This document shows positions 1 through 5,489 of a stretch of 5,489 nucleotides of DNA, one piece after another. This DNA is from an uncultured Eubacteriales bacterium (GTDB taxonomy: Bacteria > Bacillota > Clostridia > Christensenellales > DTU072). The position numbers and the translations under genes are program-made. The first letter of the stretch is position 1, and the number at the start of each line of letters is the position of its first letter. The stretch lies in NCBI GenBank assembly GCA_902766325.1, contig CACXDF010000120.1, forward strand, positions 1-5,489, given 5' to 3'. The notes under the pieces are model-generated. The model did not search any database. It was not told the origin of the DNA and worked only from the letters and a program-made list of their open reading frames with translations.

Positions 1-1
1 C

Positions 2-469
2 GTCGTATCATTTTTGAGAGCGGCGCCGACCGTGGCCGTGATACTTGTTCTTTACGCTTTTTTACCGGCGAAAAAGATGTCGGTCATCGTCGGTTTTTTG
101 ATCGCATTCCCCGTTCTGTATTCTTCGCTCCATACGGCGATCTCTTCGACGGACAAAAAACTGCTCGATATGGCAAAAGCCTATCGCGTGCCGACGTACA
201 GACGCATATTGCAGATTTATTTACCGCACGCTCTGCCCGTCGTTTTCGATACGACTCGCTCTACGCTTTCTTTAACGCTTAAAGTGGTCGTCGCAGCCGA
301 GATACTTACGCTTGTTCCGGCAAGCCTCGGCGGAAAAATACAAACGGCGTACGCTTCTTTCGAGATATCCTATCTTCTTGCGTGGACGATGCTTGCGATT
401 GTGCTTGCTTTCGCGCTCGAAGCGATCGTGCTTATTCTGAAAAAGATCGTAATCAGGTGGCAAATATGA
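2..469 (+). CDS. ABC transporter permease, NitT/TauT-like, 5' end cut by window edge
   Basis: This is the C-terminal 155 residues of an integral membrane permease of a binding-protein-dependent ABC importer. The frame is open to the left edge, so the true start lies upstream; the TTG at 14 is internal, because the preceding in-frame codons (VVSF) continue the same helix. Hydrophobic segments lie near fragment residues 8-21, 27-46, 85-104 and 123-147. Between the second and third is the EAA-type cytoplasmic loop (residues 56-79, DMAKAYRVPTYRRILQIYLP then HALP), which docks on the ATPase. The loop and the following helix fit the BPD_transp_1 fold of the nitrate/sulfonate/taurine group. The usual loop Gly is Arg62 here. 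The stop overlaps the start of the ATPase gene, so the two are one operon. The substrate is unknown; sulfonate, nitrate or thiamine-precursor uptake are only family possibilities. Confidence 0.85.
   Translation, partial: VVSFLRAAPTVAVILVLYAFLPAKKMSVIVGFLIAFPVLYSSLHTAISSTDKKLLDMAKAYRVPTYRRILQIYLPHALPVVFDTTRSTLSLTLKVVVAAEILTLVPASLGGKIQTAYASFEISYLLAWTMLAIVLAFALEAIVLILKKIVIRWQI
455..460 (+). promoter_or_regulatory. Ribosome binding site that sets the ATPase start
   Basis: AGGTGG lies 5 nt before the ATG at 466, inside the last codons of the permease gene. It supports this ATG over the in-frame ATG at 382, which would add 28 residues with no homology-like content and overlap the permease by 88 nt. 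Confidence 0.7.
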
Positions 470-1143
470 TACTGAGAGATATTACTTTTTCTTACGATAA
501 AAAGCCAATATACGACCGTTTTCGGCTCGAAATACCCGATAGCAAAATAACTTGCGTGCTCGGACCATCCGGATGCGGAAAAACAACGCTGCTTAATATT
601 ATCGGCGGCATTTTACCTTACGCAGGCAACGTGGAAGGAAGCGGCCGTATCGCTTATATCTTTCAACAACCATGCCTTATCCCGTCATTGACGGTACGAA
701 AAAACGTCGAATTCGTCCTAAAAAGTCAAATTAAAGACAAAAAGAAGAGAAAAGACGTCGCCGAAAAAATTTTACGATCGGTCGGCTTATCGGACGCGAC
801 GGATCTGTATCCGGCAAAGCTGTCCGGCGGCATGGCGCAAAGAGCGTCTCTTGCGCGCGCTTTCGCATATCCCGCCGACGTTCTTTTGATGGACGAACCG
901 TTCAAAGAACTCGACATATCGTTAAAAAAACAAATTTATAAACTTTTTACCGATCTATATGCTCAAAGACCGATCACGACCGTTTTCGTTACGCACGACA
1001 TTGAAGAATCGCTTGTTTTCGGCGACAAGATCGTCGTATTGAAAGAAGGTAAGATCGCGGGAGAATTTTTTAACGACAAATCTCTTCCTTTCGATCACGC
1101 GGCGCGTTCCGCGCTTAAAGAAAAAATCGACTCTTTGATATAA
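466..1143 (+). CDS. ABC transporter ATP-binding protein, NitT/TauT-like
   Basis: This 225-residue cytoplasmic ATPase powers the importer whose permease is encoded just upstream. Seen in order: Walker A GPSGCGKT (33-40), Q-loop around Q67/Q68 (YIFQQP), signature LSGGMAQR (119-126), Walker B VLLMDEP (139-145) with catalytic Glu144, D-loop KELD (147-150) and the switch His177 in VTHD. All catalytic elements are intact, and the length is at the short end for the SsuB/TauB/ThiZ-type family, with no C-terminal regulatory domain. The start at 466 is chosen because it has a good ribosome binding site and shares an ATGA overlap with the permease stop, which implies translational coupling and a 1:1 partnership. 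No convincing hairpin terminator follows. The substrate is not inferable. The ATPase assignment is firm; the subfamily is an inference from the permease. Confidence 0.93.
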   Translation: MILRDITFSYDKKPIYDRFRLEIPDSKITCVLGPSGCGKTTLLNIIGGILPYAGNVEGSGRIAYIFQQPCLIPSLTVRKNVEFVLKSQIKDKKKRKDVAEKILRSVGLSDATDLYPAKLSGGMAQRASLARAFAYPADVLLMDEPFKELDISLKKQIYKLFTDLYAQRPITTVFVTHDIEESLVFGDKIVVLKEGKIAGEFFNDKSLPFDHAARSALKEKIDSLI

Positions 1144-1180
1144 ATTTACTTTTCCCGAAGCTCATTCCGACTCAAAGTCC

Positions 1181-1209
1181 TTGACTAATAAGTATCCGTA
1201 AGGTATTAT
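1181..1209 (+). promoter_or_regulatory. Predicted sigma-A promoter for ruvA
   Basis: The -35 box TTGACT (1181-1186) and -10 box TATTAT (1204-1209) are separated by exactly 17 bp, and each matches consensus at five of six positions. Transcription should begin near 1216, giving a leader of about 24 nt that carries the ruvA ribosome binding site AAGGGAGG (1227-1234). It probably drives the ruvA-ruvB-queA-tgt cluster. I saw no LexA-type box (GAAC-N4-GTTC) in the gap. Confidence 0.8.
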
Positions 1210-1226
1210 TTTATAAGAAAAATACC
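1202..1226. repeat. Imperfect 25-bp palindrome over the ruvA -10 box and start site
   Basis: Outer arms GGTATT (1202-1207) and AATACC (1221-1226) are perfectly complementary. Counting inward to the centre at 1214, nine of twelve positions pair. It covers the -10 box and the predicted transcription start, where an operator would act. The inner part is AT-rich, so some of the symmetry may be chance. It is a poor terminator candidate because no T-tract follows. Confidence 0.4.
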
Positions 1227-1239
1227 AAGGGAGGAAAGG

Positions 1240-1830
1240 ATGATCAGCTTTATTGACGGACTCATCGTCGAAAGGGGAGCGGGTTACCTCGTCGTAGATA
1301 ATAACGGCATGGGATACGAAATGTGCGTATCGAATACCACGCTGAGCAATCTGTCAAACGTCGATCGCGCTCGCGTTTATACCTATTTGTCCGTTCGCGA
1401 AGACGGCGTGACGCTTTTCGGTTTCAGTTCCAAAGAAGAAAAAAATATGTTTATGAAACTGATCTCCGTCAACGGTATCGGACCTAAGGGCGCCCAAACC
1501 ATTCTTTCTTCTACCGATCTGACGTCCTTAATAACATATATCGTCACCGCCGACGTCAAAGCGCTTTCCAAATTAAAAGGCATCGGCAAAAAGACGGCCG
1601 AACGTATGGTCCTTGAATTAAAAGAGACTATCGATACGGAACTGAGCCTGTTGCCGCTTTCTTCGGACGACGAACCGATCGAAACGGGCGATAAGGATAT
1701 GGAAGACGCCGTTTATGCTCTTCGCAGTCTCGGCATCAACAATAAAGAGGCTGTCCAAGCGGTCAAAGCCTGTCGCTCGGAAGCCAAGAATCTGGAAGAA
1801 CTTATCCGAATGGCTTTAAAAAAGATTTAA
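1240..1830 (+). CDS. ruvA: Holliday junction branch migration protein RuvA
   Basis: RuvA binds four-way DNA junctions as a tetramer and loads the RuvB motor, so that recombination and stalled-fork intermediates can be branch-migrated. The protein has 196 residues, normal for the family (about 200). Domain I is an OB-fold (about 1-62) that ends in the acidic-pin region VREDGVTLFGF, with Glu54/Asp55 matching the acidic pin that separates strands. Domain II has two helix-hairpin-helix motifs, VNGIGPKGA (77-85) and LKGIGKKTA (112-120), for DNA backbone contact. After an acidic flexible linker (about 136-153), domain III (about 154-196, with ALRSLGINNKEAVQAV) is the RuvB-binding part. The ATG is preceded by AAGGGAGG at 5 nt spacing. 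It is first in its cluster, behind its own promoter, and lies 9 nt before ruvB. Confidence 0.97.
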   Translation: MISFIDGLIVERGAGYLVVDNNGMGYEMCVSNTTLSNLSNVDRARVYTYLSVREDGVTLFGFSSKEEKNMFMKLISVNGIGPKGAQTILSSTDLTSLITYIVTADVKALSKLKGIGKKTAERMVLELKETIDTELSLLPLSSDDEPIETGDKDMEDAVYALRSLGINNKEAVQAVKACRSEAKNLEELIRMALKKI

Positions 1831-1835
1831 GGAGG
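1829..1835 (+). promoter_or_regulatory. ruvB ribosome binding site overlapping the ruvA stop
   Basis: AAGGAGG begins inside the ruvA TAA codon and ends 4 nt before the ruvB ATG at 1840. Ribosomes ending ruvA sit on this site, which suggests coupled synthesis of the two partner proteins. Confidence 0.75.
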
Positions 1836-1839
1836 AGTC

Positions 1840-2892
1840 ATGGAAGATTTCGAAAGACTGATCTCTGCTCAAAAAATCGAATCGGACGACTCCGACAACA
1901 AACTTCGGCCGAAAACGCTCGACTCGTATATCGGTCAGGAAAAAGTGAAGCAAAACCTGGCCGTATTCATGGCGTCCGCCAAAAAGCGCGGCGAAAGCCT
2001 CGATCACGTTCTTTTATACGGCCCGCCCGGTTTGGGAAAAACGACTCTGAGTCACATTATCGCCGGAGAAATGAACGCGGGAATACGTATTACGACCGGC
2101 CCCGCCGTAGAAAGGCCCGCCGATCTGGCGTCGATTCTGACCAATCTGCAAGCGGGCGAGATCCTTTTTATCGACGAGATCCACCGTCTCAATCCGACCG
2201 TGGAAGAAATCTTATATTCCGCCATGGAAGACGGCTCTTTGGATATCGTCATCGGAAAAGGCCCCACGGCTCGCACCATGCGCATTCCTTTGGAACCGTT
2301 TACGCTCGTCGGCGCCACTACAAAGGCAGGTATGCTCTCGGCTCCGCTCAGAGATCGTTTCGGAATGGTCTTTCGTTTGGAATTATATTCCAAAGAAGAA
2401 CTATCCGCCATCGTCAAGCGTTCCGCCGGCATTCTTGAAGCCAAGATCACTCCGGAAGCCGCCGCGGAGATCGCAGGCAGATCGAGAGGCACGCCGAGAA
2501 TAGCGAACAGACTCCTTAAGCGAATCCGCGACTTTGCCGAATACGAAAACGCCGGCGAAATAACGCTGGAGATCGCTCGTAAAGGTCTTGATCGTCTGGA
2601 AGTGGACGACCTCGGCCTTGACATAACCGATATCAATATTATTCGTACCATAATCGAAAAATTCAACGGAGGACCGGTCGGTCTCGAAACGCTGGCCGCA
2701 TCTACCGGAGAGGACACGGGCACTATCGAAGACGTATACGAACCGTACCTTCTTCAACTGGGATTCATCGCAAGGACCCCCCGCGGGCGCGTTTGCACCC
2801 AGGCCGCCTATAAGCATCTCGGAATAAAGCTGTTTAATCCTTCTCTTTTCGATATGGATGACGAAGAGGAAAATAATGCTGCTAAAAAGTGA
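1840..2892 (+). CDS. ruvB: Holliday junction branch migration helicase RuvB
   Basis: RuvB is the AAA+ hexameric motor that pumps duplex DNA through the RuvA-bound junction using ATP. The protein has 350 residues, within the normal range. Visible elements: N-terminal LRPKTLDSYIGQ (22-33), Walker A GPPGLGKT (61-68), Walker B LFIDEIH (109-115), the RuvA-contacting hairpin region (about 118-155), sensor 1 in VGATT (157-161), arginine finger Arg171 in LRDRFG, sensor 2 RGTPRIANR (216-224), and a C-terminal winged helix whose RTPRGR (312-317) contacts DNA. All key residues are present. The tail is acidic then lysine-rich (about 338-350); its Asp/Glu codons also form the ribosome binding site of queA, which overlaps the last 17 nt. 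Co-transcription with ruvA is near certain. Confidence 0.98.
   Translation: MEDFERLISAQKIESDDSDNKLRPKTLDSYIGQEKVKQNLAVFMASAKKRGESLDHVLLYGPPGLGKTTLSHIIAGEMNAGIRITTGPAVERPADLASILTNLQAGEILFIDEIHRLNPTVEEILYSAMEDGSLDIVIGKGPTARTMRIPLEPFTLVGATTKAGMLSAPLRDRFGMVFRLELYSKEELSAIVKRSAGILEAKITPEAAAEIAGRSRGTPRIANRLLKRIRDFAEYENAGEITLEIARKGLDRLEVDDLGLDITDINIIRTIIEKFNGGPVGLETLAASTGEDTGTIEDVYEPYLLQLGFIARTPRGRVCTQAAYKHLGIKLFNPSLFDMDDEEENNAAKK
2866..2869 (+). promoter_or_regulatory. Ribosome binding site that sets the queA start inside ruvB
   Basis: GAGG lies 6 nt before the ATG at 2876 and is part of the ruvB coding sequence. The earlier in-frame ATG at 2858 has only a T/C-rich stretch before it and no such site, so 2876 is preferred. 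Confidence 0.7.
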
Positions 2893-3898
2893 TTTTTATT
2901 ATGATTTGCCGCGAGAACTGATCGCGCAAACCCCCGTCTATCCTCGCGACTCGGCCAGACTTCTTTATTACGACAGAAAAGAAGACGCCGTACGAGACCT
3001 TATTTTCAGAGACGTTGCCGACATTCTTAAACCGGGCGACTTACTTGTCGTCAATAATACCCGCGTTATCAACGCGCGCCTTTTCGCTTTCGACGAAAAG
3101 GGCAGAAAATTCGAAGTATTCCTTCTGAAAAGAAAAGACCTCAATCATTGGGAAACGCTCTTAAAACCGGCGCGCAAAGCCAAGATCGGATCCAAACTTG
3201 TCGTCAACGAAGAGTTGTCTTTGACCGTCGAAGAGATCGGAGACGACGGTATCCGTCTTGTCAAATTCGATTTCGACGGCGTATTCGAAGATATACTGTC
3301 CAAGGTCGGAGAAGTACCATTGCCGCCTTATATTACCGAAAAACTGACCGATAAAGAACGGTATCAGACCGTCTATGCCAAAACGCCCGGTTCGAGCGCG
3401 GCGCCGACGGCGGGCTTGCATTTCACGCCCGAACTGATAGCAAAATTAAAGGAAAAGGGAATTGACTTTGCCGAAGTGCTTCTGCACGTCGGTCTCGGCA
3501 CGTTCAGACCGGTCAAAGAGGACAACATACTTGATCACAAAATGCATTCGGAATACTACGAGGTCGACGAAGCGACCGCCGAAAAGATCAATAAAGCCAC
3601 TCGAGAAGGCAGACGAGTGATCGCCGTAGGCACCACGGCCGTGCGTACGCTTGAGTCGGTCGCGGACGAAAACGGCATTCTTAAAGCGCAAAAAGGGGAA
3701 ACCGATATTTTTATTTATCCGGGTTATAAATTCAAGTGCGTCAAAGGACTCATTACCAATTTCCACTTGCCCGAATCCACGCTTCTGATGCTGATCAGCG
3801 CCTTTTTGTCGAGAGAAAAAGTCATGGAAATATACGACCACGCCGTCAAAGAAAGATATCGCTTTTTCAGTTTCGGCGACGCCTGTCTTTTCTTATAA
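2876..3898 (+). CDS. queA: S-adenosylmethionine:tRNA ribosyltransferase-isomerase QueA
   Basis: QueA transfers and isomerises the ribose of S-adenosylmethionine onto the preQ1 base at tRNA position 34, making epoxyqueuosine, the penultimate queuosine step. From the ATG at 2876 the protein has 340 residues and begins MLLKSDFYYDLPRELIAQTP, matching the family N-terminus; the upstream ATG at 2858 would add six residues and lacks a ribosome site. Conserved blocks seen (residues from 2876): NNTRV (60-64), GEVPLPPYI (145-153), YQTVYA (163-168), SSAAPTAGLHFT (173-184), HVGLGTFRPV (204-213), HKMHSEYYEV (221-230), GTTAVRTLES (252-261), TNFHLPESTLLML (294-306) and FFSFGDACL (330-338). The start lies within ruvB and tgt follows after 15 nt, so queA is translated from the ruvAB message. 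No preQ1 riboswitch precedes it. Confidence 0.97.
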   Translation: MLLKSDFYYDLPRELIAQTPVYPRDSARLLYYDRKEDAVRDLIFRDVADILKPGDLLVVNNTRVINARLFAFDEKGRKFEVFLLKRKDLNHWETLLKPARKAKIGSKLVVNEELSLTVEEIGDDGIRLVKFDFDGVFEDILSKVGEVPLPPYITEKLTDKERYQTVYAKTPGSSAAPTAGLHFTPELIAKLKEKGIDFAEVLLHVGLGTFRPVKEDNILDHKMHSEYYEVDEATAEKINKATREGRRVIAVGTTAVRTLESVADENGILKAQKGETDIFIYPGYKFKCVKGLITNFHLPESTLLMLISAFLSREKVMEIYDHAVKERYRFFSFGDACLFL

Positions 3899-3913
3899 AA
3901 CTCCGAGGTATAT

Positions 3914-5023
3914 ATGTTCAAATACGAGGTAATAAAAGTATGTAAGCAGTCGGGAGCGCGTATCGGACGCTTCACTACGCCGCACGGCGTCATCGAAACG
4001 CCGGTCTTTATGCCCGTCGGCACCAAAGCCACGGTAAAGTCGCTTTGCCCGGAAGAGGTGGAATCGGTAGGAAGTCAGATCCTTCTTTCAAATACGTACC
4101 ACTTATATCTTCGTCCCGGTCACGAATTGATAAAGAAAGCGGGCGGCCTGCATAAATTTATGAACTGGAACAAGCCGATCCTGACCGACAGCGGCGGCTT
4201 CCAGGTGTTCAGCCTTTCCTCTACGAGGAAGATCACCGACGACGGCGTACACTTCAACAGTTTTATCGACGGAAGCAAACATTATTTTACGCCCGAAAAA
4301 TCCATAGAAGTACAAAAAGCGCTCGGTAGCGACATTATGATGGCTTTCGACGAATGCACCGAGGGCGGAATAGATAAAGAAAAAGCCCGTAAGGCCATGG
4401 AACGTACATTGTCTTGGCTCGAAAGGTGCTATAACGTAGCCGACGAACCGGATAAGCAAATGCTCTTTCCTATCATTCAAGGCAACGTCTATAACGATTT
4501 AAGAATAGAAAGCGCCGTTCGCTCGGCAAAGTACGCTCGTTGCGGTATCGCCGTAGGCGGACTTTCGGTAGGAGAGCCGAAACCGATCATGTACGACGTA
4601 CTCGACGCGCTCCGTCCGTATTATCCGGAAAATATGCCCCGTTATCTTATGGGCGTCGGCAGCGCCGATTGTATCGTCGAGGGCGTTTGCCGCGGGATCG
4701 ATATGTTCGACTGCGTTTTGCCTACCCGTATCGCGCGTAACGGAACGGCTATGACCTTTTCGGGAGATATTACCATCCGAAACGCCAAATATAAAGAGGA
4801 CTTTACGCCGGTGGAAGAAGGGTGCGACTGCTATTGTTGCAAAAATTATACGAAAGCCTACGTTCGACATCTTATCAACTGCGACGAGATCCTGGGCGGA
4901 AGACTGCTGTCCATCCATAACATTCGTTTCCTGCACCGTTTGACCGCGCAGATAAAACAAGCGATATGGGAAGACAGATTACTTGATTTCCGCGACGAAT
5001 TTTTTAAGAAATATGAAATCTGA
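3914..5023 (+). CDS. tgt: tRNA-guanine transglycosylase (bacterial Tgt)
   Basis: Tgt replaces guanine 34 with preQ1 in the anticodons of tRNA-Asp, -Asn, -His and -Tyr, supplying the substrate of QueA encoded just upstream. It has 369 residues, typical for the family. Catalytic residues by motif alignment: general base Asp92 in TDSGGFQVF and nucleophile Asp266 in GIDMFDCVLPTR. Base-pocket residues: Asp146 and Cys148 (MAFDECT), Gln189 (IIQG) and Gly216 (VGGLSVGE). Structural zinc ligands: Cys304, Cys306 and Cys309 (CDCYCC) plus His335 (SIHN). Cys148 and Val219 occupy positions where bacterial preQ1-type enzymes carry Cys and Val, as opposed to Val and Gly in queuine-using eukaryotic enzymes. 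The ATG follows GAGG (3905-3908) at 5 nt. Translation likely follows from the upstream message; no terminator hairpin is visible after the stop. Confidence 0.98.
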   Translation: MFKYEVIKVCKQSGARIGRFTTPHGVIETPVFMPVGTKATVKSLCPEEVESVGSQILLSNTYHLYLRPGHELIKKAGGLHKFMNWNKPILTDSGGFQVFSLSSTRKITDDGVHFNSFIDGSKHYFTPEKSIEVQKALGSDIMMAFDECTEGGIDKEKARKAMERTLSWLERCYNVADEPDKQMLFPIIQGNVYNDLRIESAVRSAKYARCGIAVGGLSVGEPKPIMYDVLDALRPYYPENMPRYLMGVGSADCIVEGVCRGIDMFDCVLPTRIARNGTAMTFSGDITIRNAKYKEDFTPVEEGCDCYCCKNYTKAYVRHLINCDEILGGRLLSIHNIRFLHRLTAQIKQAIWEDRLLDFRDEFFKKYEI

Positions 5024-5031
5024 AAAAACAC

Positions 5032-5057
5032 TTGCAATAAATGAAAATGTATTGTAA
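5032..5057. repeat. 8-bp inverted repeat in the tgt-yajC gap
   Basis: TTGCAATA (5032-5039) and TATTGTAA (5050-5057) are complementary at seven of eight positions, with one G-T pair, around a 10-nt spacer. The arms coincide with the proposed -35 box and the start of the -10 box. No T-tract follows on the + strand, so this is not a convincing terminator for tgt. It could be an operator or chance symmetry in AT-rich DNA. Confidence 0.4.
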
Positions 5058-5060
5058 ACT
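5032..5060 (+). promoter_or_regulatory. Possible promoter for yajC
   Basis: TTGCAA (5032-5037) and TAAACT (5055-5060) are 17 bp apart in a very AT-rich gap. Each matches the sigma-A consensus at four of six positions, so this is weaker than the ruvA promoter. The start would be near 5067, about 30 nt before yajC. yajC may also be reached by read-through from tgt, since no terminator is seen between them. Confidence 0.5.
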
Positions 5061-5096
5061 ATAAAAAACAAATCGAGTAAATAGGAGTTTATATTT

Positions 5097-5486
5097 ATGA
5101 GTATGATTAGTGCTTTATTCGGCGGCGAAGGCGGCGGCAATATCTGGATGTTCGTCATTCTCGGCGTATTCCTCGTTTTAATGATCGTCATGTCCATCGT
5201 TCCGCAAAGAAAACAAAAGAAGAAGCAAGAAGAAATGATGAATTCTATCCAAGTCGGAAGCAAGATCATGACCATCGGCGGCATTATCGGCGTTATTACC
5301 GAATACGATCCCGCAACCGACTATTACACCCTTAACGTCGGCACCAAGAACAATCCTTCTTATATGGTCATCGTCAAAAATGCCATTCGCAGTAAACTCG
5401 ACGACTCCGCCGTTATTTCTTACGAGCCCCCCAAGGCCGAAGAAAAGAAAGACGATGCCAAGGAAGAAAAGAAAGACGAATTTTAA
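5097..5486 (+). CDS. yajC: Preprotein translocase accessory subunit YajC
   Basis: YajC is a small single-span membrane protein that associates with SecDF and the SecYEG channel in protein export. The protein has 129 residues, slightly longer than the common 90-115. It begins with a short Gly-rich segment (residues 8-14, GGEGGG), then one transmembrane helix (about 16-35), then the typical basic PQRKQKKK stretch (36-43), which should keep the rest in the cytoplasm. The soluble domain has the conserved pattern VGSKIMTIGGIIGVI (53-67). Beyond about residue 112 the tail is almost only Lys, Glu, Asp and Ala and contains a repeated EEKKDD/EEKKDE unit. The ATG at 5097 has TAGGAG (5082-5087) 9 nt upstream; the ATG two codons later is too far. 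Context after tgt is the usual one for yajC, and secD/secF may lie beyond the window. Confidence 0.93.
   Translation: MSMISALFGGEGGGNIWMFVILGVFLVLMIVMSIVPQRKQKKKQEEMMNSIQVGSKIMTIGGIIGVITEYDPATDYYTLNVGTKNNPSYMVIVKNAIRSKLDDSAVISYEPPKAEEKKDDAKEEKKDEF
5439..5479 (+). repeat. Direct repeat encoding the charged YajC tail
   Basis: The 17-bp unit GAAGAAAAGAAAGACGA occurs identically at 5439-5455 and 5463-5479, with a 24-nt period, so it stays in frame and gives EEKKD twice. It looks like a small in-frame duplication or slippage product at the 3' end of yajC. Confidence 0.75.
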
Positions 5487-5489
5487 TTC

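Noticed and set aside
382..465. An N-terminal extension of the ABC ATPase from the ATG at 382.
   Set aside because: The 28 extra residues are Cys/Arg/Asp-rich shadow sequence of the permease gene; the ATG at 466 has a ribosome site and begins with the normal ATPase first strand.
893..903. A palindromic GAAC-C-GTTC within the ATPase gene.
   Set aside because: It is the coding sequence for the Walker B DEPF residues and its spacing does not fit a LexA site.
1151..1171. A possible LexA/SOS box before ruvA (GAAGCTCATTC within 1156-1168).
   Set aside because: The half-sites are GAA and TTC with a 5-nt gap instead of GAAC-N4-GTTC, so the spacing and the key C/G bases are wrong.
1169..1186. Alternating GACT/AGTC/GACT tetramers as a hairpin terminator for the ABC operon.
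   Set aside because: The stems are only 4 bp with 3-nt loops and no T-tract follows; the last GACT is part of the -35 box.
2052..2723. A long open frame of 223 codons on the minus strand opposite ruvB.
   Set aside because: It is rich in Ser, Arg and Ile with no recognisable domain, lies wholly antisense to a clear ruvB, and is explained by the codon bias of that gene. The same holds for the minus-strand frames at 3446-3841, 4103-4480 and 4499-4960.
2876..3913. A preQ1 riboswitch controlling queA or tgt.
   Set aside because: queA starts inside ruvB and the queA-tgt gap is only 15 nt, leaving no room for an aptamer and expression platform.
1..5489. A previously undescribed system such as a defence module, mobile element or novel RNA.
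   Set aside because: All genes belong to known families in a familiar order, the gaps are at most 96 bp, and no repeats or inserted segment of unlike composition are visible.

Overview
The window is about 5.5 kb of gene-dense bacterial chromosome with every gene on the + strand. It reads as a Bacillota (Firmicutes) chromosome, probably an uncultured Clostridia lineage. The reasons are strong GGAGG-type ribosome binding sites, close-set or overlapping genes, sigma-A-like promoters in short AT-rich gaps, and the gene order ruvA-ruvB-queA-tgt-yajC, which is familiar from that phylum. Base composition is intermediate, with many CpG-containing codons. The lineage call is inference; no rRNA or other taxonomic marker is present.

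Region 1 (about 1-1143) is the end of an ABC importer operon. It holds the C-terminal part of a membrane permease, cut by the window edge, joined by an ATGA stop/start overlap to a complete ATPase. The permease loop and ATPase type place it in the nitrate/sulfonate/taurine-like (NitT/TauT) group. The substrate cannot be read from the sequence, and the binding protein is not in the window.

Region 2 (1144-1239) is a 96-bp gap with a near-consensus promoter (TTGACT, 17-bp spacer, TATTAT). An imperfect palindrome overlaps its -10 box. This separates the transporter from the genes that follow.

Region 3 (1240-5023) is a tight cluster: ruvA, ruvB, queA and tgt. RuvA and RuvB form the Holliday-junction branch-migration motor. 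Tgt and QueA carry out two successive steps of queuosine tRNA modification: exchange of G34 for preQ1, then addition of the epoxycyclopentanediol ring. All four proteins are full length and keep the catalytic or binding motifs I could check. ruvC, the resolvase gene often placed before ruvA, is not adjacent here.

Region 4 (5024-5489) is a 73-bp AT-rich gap with a plausible weaker promoter and an 8-bp inverted repeat, followed by yajC, the small Sec translocon accessory protein. In related genomes secD/secF often follow, which would lie beyond the right edge.

Overall this is a conserved housekeeping locus. I see no mobile element, CRISPR array, RNA gene or undescribed system. The points worth a second look are regulatory and fine-scale: the ruvA promoter palindrome, the overlapping queA start, the missing ruvC, an altered EAA-loop residue in the permease, and the repeat-built YajC tail.
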